A stretch of 11,067 nucleotides of DNA, from positions 1-11,067 of the forward strand of contig JAGLDN010000069.1 of assembly GCA_023145575.1 (NCBI GenBank), in the 5' to 3' direction. Shown here one piece after another: positions 1-7,307 of this stretch. Position numbers and translations under genes: made by a program. Numbering within the stretch: the first letter of the stretch is position 1; each line of letters begins with the position of its first letter. The notes under the pieces are model-generated. The model was given only the letters and a program-made list of their open reading frames with translations. It was not told the DNA's origin and did not search any database. The stretch is from Psychromonas sp. (lineage in GTDB: Bacteria; Pseudomonadota; Gammaproteobacteria; Enterobacterales; Psychromonadaceae).

Positions 1-213
1 AATAAAGACTTTAATTCCTAAATAGTTATTCTACATAGAGATTTTATAACAACGCAGGTTGTTACTGGTTGACTTGCCCTGCGGGGCACAAGCTCGGAAA
101 CCAAGAGTGCGTTAAAATAATCGAAAAGTGAATAACAATTACCTAATATTGCGCCTTGTTCTGATCATTGGTCTTGAGCCTGACAAAGCATTTTTACGTC
201 ACATGGGTATATA
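1..213 (+). repeat. R1 element, right half (copy 1)
   Basis: This stretch recurs at 10808-11020 in the same orientation, with roughly nine of ten positions identical by eye. It recurs inverted at 3722-3910. It ends with the terminus CGTCACATGGGTATA. A GC-rich stem-loop sits at 75-88 (TGCCC, loop TGCG, GGGCA). The complete-looking copy at 10601-11020 shows that this is only the right half of an element, so the left half should lie just outside the window. No coding potential is seen. It is probably a MITE-like or intergenic repeat rather than a gene. Confidence 0.85.
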
Positions 214-471
214 AGTTGACCTGTTGTTGAGTAATGGATCTTGCTGGCATATTAAATCTGTTATTGGTTATACATGGCTGAAGTTTACCACAATCGGTCA
301 GGTGAGTTGACGCGGATCGGTCAGGTTTGTTGTTGCCTAATACACAAGGTGTTAAATTATTTTTTCTTTGAATATTAGCCAAGTAAAATTCGTATGATAT
401 TATGATGGTTTGATGATATATTGAGCGATATCATAGCGTCGGAAATTGTCTCATTTTTTTGTAGGTACAAA

Positions 472-493
472 TTATTTTTACGTCCTATGGCTT
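472..493 (+). repeat. Degenerate element terminus
   Basis: The sequence ATTTTTACGTC followed by CTATGGCTTA resembles the shared terminus of the R1-type elements (ATTTTTACGTC then ACATGGGTATA). The first 11 bases match exactly and the rest is decayed. It is probably the footprint of an old copy. Confidence 0.4.
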
Positions 494-536
494 AGAAGAC
501 AACAACTGCAGTTTGAATCTTTGTACACTCCTCGAT

Positions 537-561
537 ATTAAATTAAATTAAATTAAATTAA
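537..561 (+). repeat. ATTAA x5 simple sequence repeat
   Basis: There are five perfect tandem copies of the pentamer ATTAA, about 210 bases before the OGT start codon. Tracts of this kind can change length by slipped-strand mispairing. The distance from the gene makes an effect on expression uncertain. Confidence 0.8.
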
Positions 562-773
562 ATAAAAGAAAAATAGATAAGTGTTCATTGTTAAAATGTT
601 AGGTAAGTTTTCATGCGAAACTGGTGGTAATCGATCTCACTTGCTTTAATTTTGAGTTATGCGTGTGTTTGCATTATTGAGTCACACGGGGAGATAGATT
701 TTCTCTAGTTTTTTGTGATTTAGCCGTACATTCTTTAATTTTCTGTATGGCAATTAAAAAGGAATAATTATCT

Positions 774-3770
774 ATGACAGGTAAACCCACTAAAATCATG
801 AGCCGAAAACGGGACTTTGCACAACAATTAAAGTTAAAAAATAAACAGGCAGATTTATCGTTTCAAAAAGGTTTGGATTTGCATATGAAGGGGGAATTAG
901 CACAAGCAAAAGTAATCTATGAGAAGGTGTTGACTCAACAATCAGATCACTTTAATGCCTCGCATTTATTGGGTGTGATTGCCATTCAAAGTAACCAGCT
1001 CGTATTGGCATTAGACTTGTTCAGCAAAGCGATTAAAATTAATCCAAATGTTGCTGATGTATTTTGCAATCAGGGCATTGCGCTGATGCAGCTTAATCGT
1101 TTAGAGGAAGCATTAGCCAGTTATAATAATGCCATTAGCCTCAAAGCGGATCACGTCGAAGCTTACATGGATCGTGCAATTACATTACAAAAGCTCAATC
1201 GTCTGAATGACTCATTGGCGAGTTACGACGAAATCCTCGCTATCAATCCTGATCATATCGTTGCATTAATTCGGCGTGGTATCTTGCTTCAAAACCGCCA
1301 GCGGTCAGATGAGGCATTAAGCAGTTTTAACCAAGTCATTGCCATTCAACCAGATCACGTTGAAGCATTGACGTTTCGTGGTATTGCGTTGCAGGATCTC
1401 AAACGTTTTGAGGCAGCATTAATTGATTATGGTAAAGTCATTACTATCCAACCAGAGCACGTCAAAGTATTAATTCATCGCGGTATTGCGTTTAAATCGC
1501 TCAAACGCTTTGATGAAGCATTGGCTGATTATGATAAAGCCATTACTATCGATCCGAATTGCGCACAAGCGTTTATTAACCGTGGTGTCACTCTCAAGTT
1601 ACTCAATCGTTTGGATGAGGCATTAGTGATGTACAACCGTGCGATTGCCATCAACTCAGATGACGCTGGGGCATATTACAATCGCGGGAATGTGCAAATA
1701 GAACTCAACTTGCTAGATGACGCCTTGATGAGTTACGCTCAAACTATTGCAATTAATCCCAATTATACACAAGCATTCTTTAACTCTGGTATTGTCTTGT
1801 CTGATCTCATGCGCTTAGACGAGGCATTGATTAATTACGATAAAGCCATTTTTCTCAAGCCAGATTATGCACAAGCGTTTGTCAACCGTGGCGTCACACT
1901 CAATCAACTTAATCGTTTTGATGAGGCATTGGTTAGTTTCAATAGGGCGATTGCAATCGACCCAAATGTCGCAGAATCATTCTATAACCGAGGCAATCTA
2001 TTACAAGAGACGAAACAATTTGAAAAGGCATTAGCGAGTTATAATAAAGCGATTGCAATCAAACCTGATTACGCAGCCGCATTTTACAATCGAGGTAATG
2101 CCCTGCAAGATCTCAAACGTTTAGATGATGCATTAGCGAGCTATAATAAGGTCAATACCATCAAACCAGATTTTGCTGACGCATTCCATAACCGTGCAGT
2201 TACGCTTGCAAAACTTAATCGCTTAAATGATGCATTGATATTTTATGACAAAGCCATTGCCATTGAACCTCATCATGTTGAAGCCTTAACTTGTCGTGGT
2301 AATACGCTTGCAAAGCTAAATCATCTTGACGAGGCGTTAGCGAGTTACAACAAAGCCTTTGCTATCAATCCTGATACTGATTTTTTATTTGGTATAAAGC
2401 TTCATACTCAAATGAAATTGTGTGATTGGACAGACATATCTGGACAATTGTCTCAAGTATCGCGAGGCATTGTTGATGGAACAAAGCTTATTAGTCCTTT
2501 TCCTTTATTAGGTTTAATTGACGACCCAGCCCTGCAATTGTCCGCTGCAAAAATGTATGTGGACACGCTTTACCCAGTGGGTCGATTGTTTGACGATTTC
2601 AGTACACATAAGGCTAATGAAAAAATTCGCATCGGATACTATTCTGCTGATTTTCACAATCATGCCACTGCCTATTTAATGGCGGAATTTTTTGAAGCCC
2701 ATGATGCAATAAAATTCGAGATTTATGGGTTTTCATTTGGCGCCAATGAAAACGATGAAATGCGTCAGCGGGTAGCCGTTGCGTTTGATTATTTTTATGA
2801 CGTTACCAATAAGAGTGATGCTGAAGTGACGAAGATGTCCAGAGATCTTGGCATCGATATCGCTGTCGATTTGAAGGGATTTACTCAGCACGCTCGGATA
2901 GAAATATTTGCCCAGCGGTGCGCGCCAATTCAAGTCAATTATCTTGGTTATCCGGGTACAATGGGGGCTGCTTATATCGATTATATTATTGCCGACAAGA
3001 TCTTAATCCCAGAAGAAAGTCAGCAGTATTATAGCGAAAAGATTGTCTATTTGCCTAACAGTTACCAAGTTAACGACGCCAAGCGCAAGGTATCAGATAA
3101 AATCCTTACAAGGAAGGACGCCGGCCTACCTGAGAACGCCTTTATTTTTTGTTGCTTTAACAACAACTATAAAATATTACCCACTACTTTTGATGGGTGG
3201 ATAAGGATCCTCAAAGCGGTAGATCATAGCGTGCTTTGGCTTCTGGAATGCAACGCAACAGCAGTTAAGTACTTATGCAAAGCGGCGCAGAGTAGAGGGG
3301 TCAATCCTAGCCGTTTGATATTTGCAAAAAGAATGAAACTCGAAGATCATCTTGCACGCCATCAACTAGCTGATTTATTTATTGACACATTACCGTGTAA
3401 TGCTCACACGACAGCAAGTGACGCGCTTTGGTCTGGTCTACCAGTATTAACACTTATTGGTAAATCTTTTGCTGGTCGAGTGGCAGCAAGCTTGCTAAAC
3501 GCGATGGATCTACCTGAGCTTATCACTGATACGCAGGCACAATACGAAGCAAAAGCTATTGAACTCGCAGACGATCCGGCGCTGCTTGTTGGCATTAACC
3601 AAAAGCTTCAACGTAACCGATTAACCTCTTCACTCTTTAATGGGCAACTGTTTGCTCGTAATTTGGAAAAAGCTTTTACACAGATGTCTCAGCGTTACCA
3701 ATCTGGGATGGTTCCAGAGCATATATACCCATGTGATATAAAGATGCTTTGTCAGGCTCAAGCTCGATGA
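774..3770 (+). CDS. TPR-repeat O-GlcNAc transferase-like protein (GT41/SPINDLY family)
   Basis: This is a 998-residue predicted cytoplasmic glycosyltransferase. Family knowledge says GT41 enzymes move a sugar, typically GlcNAc from UDP-GlcNAc, onto Ser/Thr of proteins. Residues 26-536 form about 15 tandem 34-residue TPRs with the usual EAL-Y-KAI-I-P pattern, the likely substrate-binding superhelix. Residues 616-980 are the GT41 catalytic region. GYYSADFHNHATAYLM (621-636) matches the OGT motif carrying the active-site His. LGYPGTMGAAYIDYI (724-738), CFNNNYKI (794-801; Lys800 fits the conserved nucleotide-phosphate-binding Lys), and HTTASDALWSGLPVLTL (878-894) complete the set. The start is supported by AAAAAGGAA at 757-764, about 9 bases upstream of ATG. 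No substrate or sugar-synthesis gene lies nearby. The natural end is probably near PEHI (981-984); residues 985-998 and the stop come from an inverted R1 repeat. The protein target is unknown. Confidence 0.95.
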   Translation: MTGKPTKIMSRKRDFAQQLKLKNKQADLSFQKGLDLHMKGELAQAKVIYEKVLTQQSDHFNASHLLGVIAIQSNQLVLALDLFSKAIKINPNVADVFCNQGIALMQLNRLEEALASYNNAISLKADHVEAYMDRAITLQKLNRLNDSLASYDEILAINPDHIVALIRRGILLQNRQRSDEALSSFNQVIAIQPDHVEALTFRGIALQDLKRFEAALIDYGKVITIQPEHVKVLIHRGIAFKSLKRFDEALADYDKAITIDPNCAQAFINRGVTLKLLNRLDEALVMYNRAIAINSDDAGAYYNRGNVQIELNLLDDALMSYAQTIAINPNYTQAFFNSGIVLSDLMRLDEALINYDKAIFLKPDYAQAFVNRGVTLNQLNRFDEALVSFNRAIAIDPNVAESFYNRGNLLQETKQFEKALASYNKAIAIKPDYAAAFYNRGNALQDLKRLDDALASYNKVNTIKPDFADAFHNRAVTLAKLNRLNDALIFYDKAIAIEPHHVEALTCRGNTLAKLNHLDEALASYNKAFAINPDTDFLFGIKLHTQMKLCDWTDISGQLSQVSRGIVDGTKLISPFPLLGLIDDPALQLSAAKMYVDTLYPVGRLFDDFSTHKANEKIRIGYYSADFHNHATAYLMAEFFEAHDAIKFEIYGFSFGANENDEMRQRVAVAFDYFYDVTNKSDAEVTKMSRDLGIDIAVDLKGFTQHARIEIFAQRCAPIQVNYLGYPGTMGAAYIDYIIADKILIPEESQQYYSEKIVYLPNSYQVNDAKRKVSDKILTRKDAGLPENAFIFCCFNNNYKILPTTFDGWIRILKAVDHSVLWLLECNATAVKYLCKAAQSRGVNPSRLIFAKRMKLEDHLARHQLADLFIDTLPCNAHTTASDALWSGLPVLTLIGKSFAGRVAASLLNAMDLPELITDTQAQYEAKAIELADDPALLVGINQKLQRNRLTSSLFNGQLFARNLEKAFTQMSQRYQSGMVPEHIYPCDIKMLCQAQAR
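849..2381 (+). repeat. 102-base coding tandem repeats (15 TPR units)
   Basis: The TPR part of the OGT gene is a run of 102-base units. Several are very similar at DNA level; for example, GCATTAGCGAGTTATAATAA-like stretches recur near 2028 and 2130. The high DNA similarity suggests recent unit duplication or gene conversion, so copy number may vary between strains. Confidence 0.8.
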
Positions 3771-3910
3771 TCAGAACAAGGCACAATATTAGGTAATTGT
3801 TATTCACTTTTAGATTATTGTAACGCAGTCTTGGTTTTCGAGCTTGTGCCCAGCAGGGCAAGGCAACAACTACCAAGGCGCGTTGTTATAAAATCTCTAT
3901 GTAGAATAAC
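3722..3910 (-). repeat. R1 element, right half (copy 2, inverted)
   Basis: This is the reverse complement of the R1 sequence at 1-213 and 10808-11020. It starts with TATATACCCATGTGA and runs to GTAGAATAACTA. It overlaps the last 14 codons of the OGT gene and supplies its TGA. The stem-loop is kept at 3847-3860 with a different loop base. The rest of the expected element is replaced by the R2 element, which begins at 3911. Confidence 0.85.
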
Positions 3911-4210
3911 TATACCCATCACACCTGAAGATGCAGGTTTCAGCGAGAATTTAAAAGCTTAGAGGCAAGGTATTGATTGAATAGAATGGTTATTCCCTTG
4001 CCAAAATCAATAACAATGCATACATATCAGACTTTAAATCTTGCCCTTTGGGTGACAACTGAGTAAATCATCTTTTGCGTTGCAATACTCAAAAAGTGAA
4101 TAACAATAAAGGGTTAAATTTTTTTTCAACCCTACTTAAGGGAGCATTGCGCCTTGAACTTGAATTACTCAGGTGTCGTGAAACGAGTATCTTCAGGTGT
4201 GATGGGTATA
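3911..4210. repeat. R2 element: 300-base MITE-like sequence with perfect inverted ends
   Basis: The first 22 bases (3911-3932, containing CACACCTGAAGAT) are the exact reverse complement of the last 22 (4189-4210). There is no coding capacity. If the ends are read as TACCC/GGGTA, the flanks are TA on both sides, as expected for a TA target duplication. Internal modules are shared with R1-type elements: 4054-4085 matches 10759-10790 inverted with one mismatch. AAAGTGAATAACAAT and TTGCGCCTTG also occur in R1. An internal hairpin with AGGGTT/AACCCT arms around an A/T run lies at 4107-4130. Confidence 0.8.
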
Positions 4211-4212
4211 TA

Positions 4213-4284
4213 CTTCAATTTTATGCCTAGCACCTTGGTACTATTTCCCTTGCTGAATTTGCACTTTGGAGTCACATGGGTATA
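4213..4284 (+). repeat. R3 repeat (copy 1)
   Basis: This 72-base stretch is repeated inverted at 9354-9425, with about 66 of 72 positions identical. It ends with GTCACATGGGTATA, the shared terminus. It follows R2 directly. With the inverted R1 half at 3722-3910 it could form the two ends of one older element into which R2 inserted. Confidence 0.8.
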
Positions 4285-4449
4285 TTAGTATCTGAACTGT
4301 TAACTTCGTTTCTTTCTGTTTTTTAAAAAATGTCATATTTATGGATTTTATACTTGATGAGAGTGTGAATTATTTGATCAAAAGAACACCTAGTAAGTAA
4401 AAGCAATAATATCAAACCTTGTTACCTTGACACAATTTACCGATCTGAC

Positions 4450-4478
4450 GTTTCATTTTTGCGCTACATGGGTATATA
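4450..4478 (+). repeat. Element terminus remnant
   Basis: CATTTTTGCGCTACATGGGTATA (written in two parts: CATTTTTGCG, then CTACATGGGTATA) is the same right-hand terminus as in R1 and R3. The matching left end could not be placed. The 165 bases before it (4286-4449) are AT-rich, with a T6A6 self-complementary run near 4321, and show no gene. Confidence 0.6.
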
Positions 4479-4725
4479 CTTTGCTATATTTAGCAATGTA
4501 GCTTCAATTGATGAAATTACTGCTGAACTAGAGGTTTGATTTTCAGAATTAGACGTTGTCCATCATTCAATTGATGGACTTAAAAAATATATTAAAGCTT
4601 GTCATGAAACTGGCATCAATAAAGAAAAAGCGAATGAATTATGGGAAACCAAAATTCATCTTTTAATACTACCTGGTAAATCTAGTGTGAGCATTTTACA
4701 AATGCTTCCAGTAGGACATATGTAG
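4478..4725 (+). pseudogene. Broken coding fragment, family not recognised
   Basis: The frame in phase with 4501 reads as protein-like sequence up to TAG at 4723-4725, with an in-frame TGA at 4537-4539. After the TGA comes a hydrophilic helical stretch (ELDVVHHSIDGLKKYIKA, then ETGINKEKANELWETK) ending in LILPGKSSVSILQMLPVGHM. No start codon with a ribosome site is present. The only upstream in-frame ATG (4468) belongs to the repeat terminus ATGGGTATA. The most economical reading is the 3' part of a gene cut off by the repeat and then decayed. I do not recognise the family. A 24-codon frame at 4755-4829 is too short to support. Confidence 0.45.
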
Positions 4726-4837
4726 TCAGCTTGTTTTATTGCAGAAGATCAAAAATGCAAAAAAAATATCTGCCTAAATATCTCTATGAAGCAGGGGTTA
4801 GGCGCTTCCATAGTTTCCTATATTTTTGAGATATCAA

Positions 4838-5581
4838 ATGAAAGATTTAAATGATCATAAAAAAATTTCAGTACTAATTGATGCTGATAATGCACAATAT
4901 TCTAAAATAAAAACAATCATGGATGAAATATCTGCATACGGGCACATAGTTATAAAAAGGGCTTATGGTGATTGGTCGAGTGAATATTTGAAGAATTGGA
5001 AAACATCTTTAAATGAGTTGGCAATTCAACCTATTCAACAGTTTGCATATACAACAGGTAAAAATTCAACAGATGCATCGTTAATAATTGATGCAATGGA
5101 TTTATTATATTCTGATAAATTCGATGCATTTGCATTAGTCTCTAGTGACAGCGATTTTACTAAATTAGCTTCTAGGTTGAGAGAGTCAGAAATATTAGTT
5201 TTCGGTGTTGGAGAAAAAAAGACGCCAATAGCATTTAGAAATGCGTGTGATGATTTCATATTTACTGAAAATTTAGATCCTGATGCAGTAATAACAAAAA
5301 AAGAAAAGTCAACTGAAGTCAATAAATTAGAAATTAGCAAAGCTGCACCACTCATTCCTATTCTAAAAAAAGCTTGGAAGAAATTTCAGGATGATGATGG
5401 TTGGGCTAATGTTTCTGCAGCAGGCAGTTTTGTAAAAAGATCAAATCCTGATTTTGACCCTCGTACATATGGCGTTAGCAAGTTTACTGAAATAATTTCA
5501 ATTCTTGATAAGTCTTTTGAAATGAAAAAGTATATAGGCAAAGGCTCTGCTAATATTGTTGCCTATAAACTTATAAATTAG
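4838..5581 (+). CDS. NYN-domain nuclease with C-terminal OST-HTH/LOTUS domain
   Basis: This is a 247-residue predicted cytoplasmic protein. Residues 9-135 form a NYN (PIN-like) domain, a family of metal-dependent RNases. Its acidic residues are visible: D15 and D17 in VLIDADN, D79 in STDASLIIDAMD, and D104/D106 in LVSSDSDF. After a charged linker, residues 158-247 form a LOTUS/OST-HTH domain (LIPILKKAWKKFQDDDGWANVSAAGSFVKR, written here as one motif region, then DPRTYGVSKFTEII), which binds RNA in other proteins. The NYN plus LOTUS pairing suggests an RNA-cleaving protein; the target is unknown. The ATG at 4838 follows a weak GAGA; a TTG at 4826 would add four residues. The gene stands alone among repeats and pseudogenes, convergent with the lipoprotein gene 39 bases away. 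No antitoxin-like partner is seen. Confidence 0.9.
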   Translation: MKDLNDHKKISVLIDADNAQYSKIKTIMDEISAYGHIVIKRAYGDWSSEYLKNWKTSLNELAIQPIQQFAYTTGKNSTDASLIIDAMDLLYSDKFDAFALVSSDSDFTKLASRLRESEILVFGVGEKKTPIAFRNACDDFIFTENLDPDAVITKKEKSTEVNKLEISKAAPLIPILKKAWKKFQDDDGWANVSAAGSFVKRSNPDFDPRTYGVSKFTEIISILDKSFEMKKYIGKGSANIVAYKLIN

Positions 5582-5620
5582 TATCTAACATATAGGGATA
5601 ACCGCCACGGTGCTGACAGT

Positions 5621-6382
5621 TTACCCTTTTGATAACCGATTTGTAGGCTTTGTTTGTCTATTCGATGTATCTTTAAGTGTACCCCAAGTGTGTACATCAA
5701 GAGTGATAGGTCGACCATCGGCATCTTTATCTCCACCTTGATCTCCCTCAAAGAGTTTTTTGTTATTAATTTTGAAAATATCAAGTGCAGGTTTATTAAG
5801 TGCAAAATATGCTATTGCTGACTCATTGTTAGTGAGATCTTTAGGTACGTTTAATTCCCAGTCTGTAATTCCAAATCCAAAATCAGATCCTAAGAAGGTA
5901 GGGATACTTTTATTTAAAAAAATAATATAAGCTTGATCGTTAATAGTCACTAATAATTTATTTGGTGTTTTATTTGTTTTGACATACTCATCTGGTGTTG
6001 CCTTGTTTACAATATCGCCAAACGTAAAGCTTCCAGTCGTTTTTATCGTTATTATTGGATCAGCACAGATTTCATCAGAAGACCATGTAATGCTTTGTTT
6101 GATTTGGTGATTAGTATAGGTCTCAAATTTATCGGCATACCAATTTTGATGTACCAGAAATTTGTTATTTAAATCATGCGAACATTTGTTATATGTCCAT
6201 GTACCTTCAAGGATTGTAGCAATAGATGGTACAAGTGGACTAAGAGGCGCAACAGGACTCGGAACAGGAGCAGTGTGATTGTCGTATATTGATTTACTAT
6301 TGCAGGCAACAAGCGCTAGTGAGGTAACAAGAAGAGCGCCAATTTTTAAATTATTTATAGTTTTCATAATAAATTTACTCAT
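5621..6382 (-). CDS. Predicted lipoprotein, function unknown
   Basis: This 253-residue protein has a type II signal peptide: KTINNLKIGALLVTS, then lipobox LVAC with Cys27 as the lipidated residue. A Pro-rich linker (residues 38-52, VPSPVAPLSPLVP) follows, typical of anchored envelope proteins. The soluble part begins ATILEGTWTYNKC. GTW near the start, followed by alternating hydrophobic strands, is compatible with a small beta-barrel or lipocalin-like fold, but that is inference. Cys67 and Cys106 could form a disulfide. I recognise no named family. Two starts are possible: ATG at 6382 (used here) or ATG at 6367, which gives a more usual signal length. Neither has a strong ribosome site. It ends 39 bases from the convergent NYN gene. 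Confidence 0.8.
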   Translation of the reverse strand: MSKFIMKTINNLKIGALLVTSLALVACNSKSIYDNHTAPVPSPVAPLSPLVPSIATILEGTWTYNKCSHDLNNKFLVHQNWYADKFETYTNHQIKQSITWSSDEICADPIITIKTTGSFTFGDIVNKATPDEYVKTNKTPNKLLVTINDQAYIIFLNKSIPTFLGSDFGFGITDWELNVPKDLTNNESAIAYFALNKPALDIFKINNKKLFEGDQGGDKDADGRPITLDVHTWGTLKDTSNRQTKPTNRLSKG

Positions 6383-6427
6383 AGCAAGGTTATATTTGTT
6401 CGTATAATCACGTCACAATAATCACTA

Positions 6428-6443
6428 TGTTATTAAAATAACA
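6428..6443. promoter_or_regulatory. Small palindrome upstream of the lipoprotein gene
   Basis: TGTTATT-AA-AATAACA is a perfect inverted repeat with 7-base arms, 46 bases before the ATG at 6382. It could be an operator or just an AT-rich hairpin. No regulator is implied by the neighbours. Confidence 0.25.
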
Positions 6444-6510
6444 TTTAACACATCAAAAGGGAACAAATAGTAATTGTGCCGATAAATACCAGATTATATC
6501 TTGAATATTA

Positions 6511-7307
6511 TGGGCATATATTCGAATCAAACCCAAGTAGAGGCTAACTGCGAAGTATTATCGCAGCTGCCAGTCTTCCATAAGTATGTGTAAGTAATCC
6601 TTTTGACGAACGAACGTTTGATGCATCCTCAATATCAGTAACTTTATTTAGCCAAGCAAATAATGCTTCAATCTGCTGCCTTTTGGCTTCTTCAATAAAG
6701 ATGATTTCAAGATCTGGTAAGCTGGCTTTTAGTTTACGCGCAACAATATGTACTTTGGCGCTGTAGTAATACATTTTGTTGGTTGAGTTGAAGATTTTAC
6801 TTGCGATCTCTGCTGCCACTTCAGCTGTGTAATCATAGTGATTATTAGCGAGTGGAATAGGAAACGGATCAATAAGATAAATGATGTCATCATTAGTCGA
6901 TATTTTTTTTGTTTGCAAAAAATCTACCAAGGCAATAAATCCATTTGACAACTTGTTAACTCGATGCACCAACGTAGCATAACCGCAGAGCTTTTGGAAA
7001 ATGGTCACTAAGATGATCTTGAGCATAACGATGTATAACTGAGTTTGTTCGCTAACCCCTTAATATACTGTAACAATATATTGCCATGACTTCTTCACCT
7101 GTAAATGAATCATTTTTTCCGTTGGTAAACCTTTCAACATGTACATGTATTATTTTTGATATTCATTGCAGATCAGCAAATATAGTGATATTAATTTATA
7201 TTCCCAGTTAATGTTTTTATGTCTCTTTGTTGGTTTGCACCTGAAGAGTAATACTAAACATGGGCTGGGCTCTATTATTTTCGGCTTTTGATTCGAATAT
7301 ATACCCG
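6511..7307. mobile_element. Decayed insertion sequence with imperfect inverted ends
   Basis: The left end TGGGCATATATTCGAATCAA (6511-6530) and the right end (7288-7307, TTGATTCGAATATATACCCG) are inverted copies, 18 of 20 matching. A transposase remnant lies between them on the minus strand. The outermost bases (GGGYATATA) resemble the terminus of the small repeats in this window. No clear target duplication is visible. The 797-base span is short for a complete IS, in keeping with internal loss in the transposase gene. Confidence 0.6.
6544..7026 (-). pseudogene. DDE transposase remnant, internally deleted
   Basis: The 160-codon frame looks like a DDE transposase that has lost its middle. IIYLIDPFPIPL (48-59) holds the first catalytic Asp (D53). 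MYYYSAKVHIVA (85-96) is the usual next strand. RQQIEALFAWLNKVTDIEDA (116-135) with VRSSKGLLTHTYGRLAAA (138-155) is the C-terminal region with the catalytic Glu (E120). The segment that should carry the second Asp, some 60 residues, is missing between about residues 96 and 112. Upstream the same frame stays open to an ATG at 7140 except for one TAA at 7060-7062, so the gene probably started further out. It is similar in type to IS4/IS5-like transposases; I am not sure of the exact IS family. It cannot be active. Confidence 0.7.

Larger units (their letters stand above)
214..773. other. Gene-free AT-rich leader of the OGT gene
   Basis: No convincing gene is seen on either strand. A 62-codon minus-strand frame (194-382) begins here and runs into R1; it has no recognisable motif. 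Small structures present are an 11-base direct repeat ATCGGTCAGGT (293-303 and 316-326), a degenerate element terminus at 472-493, and a pentanucleotide tract at 537-561. I could not pick a promoter for the downstream gene with confidence. Confidence 0.5.

Noticed and set aside
194..382. Minus-strand frame of 62 codons overlapping R1
   Set aside because: No motif or ribosome site, and its 3' end lies inside a repeat; chance frame.
849..2381. CRISPR-like periodic repeats
   Set aside because: The 102-base period is coding TPR units with no spacers; no cas genes. The intergenic repeats are not regularly spaced.
2733..2933. Minus-strand frame inside the OGT gene
   Set aside because: Antisense shadow of the GT41 catalytic region, which is clearly coding on the plus strand.
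3404..3595. Minus-strand frame inside the OGT gene
   Set aside because: Antisense shadow; low-complexity Ser/Ala content from the opposite strand.
3676..3876. Minus-strand frame across the OGT end and R1
   Set aside because: Encoded largely by a repeat; no start signal or homology features.
5035..5355. Minus-strand frame of 106 codons inside the NYN gene
   Set aside because: Antisense of a gene with clear NYN motifs on the plus strand.
5582..5620. Bidirectional terminator between the convergent genes
   Set aside because: The ACCG-CCA-CGGT stem is only 4 bp and has no T-run on either side.
5578..5805. Minus-strand 75-codon frame overlapping the lipoprotein gene
   Set aside because: Same strand, different frame from a gene with a clear lipobox and linker; no signal or motif of its own.
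4838..6382. Toxin-antitoxin pair of NYN and its neighbour
   Set aside because: The neighbour is a convergent lipoprotein, not a small co-directional partner; no antitoxin-like gene is present.
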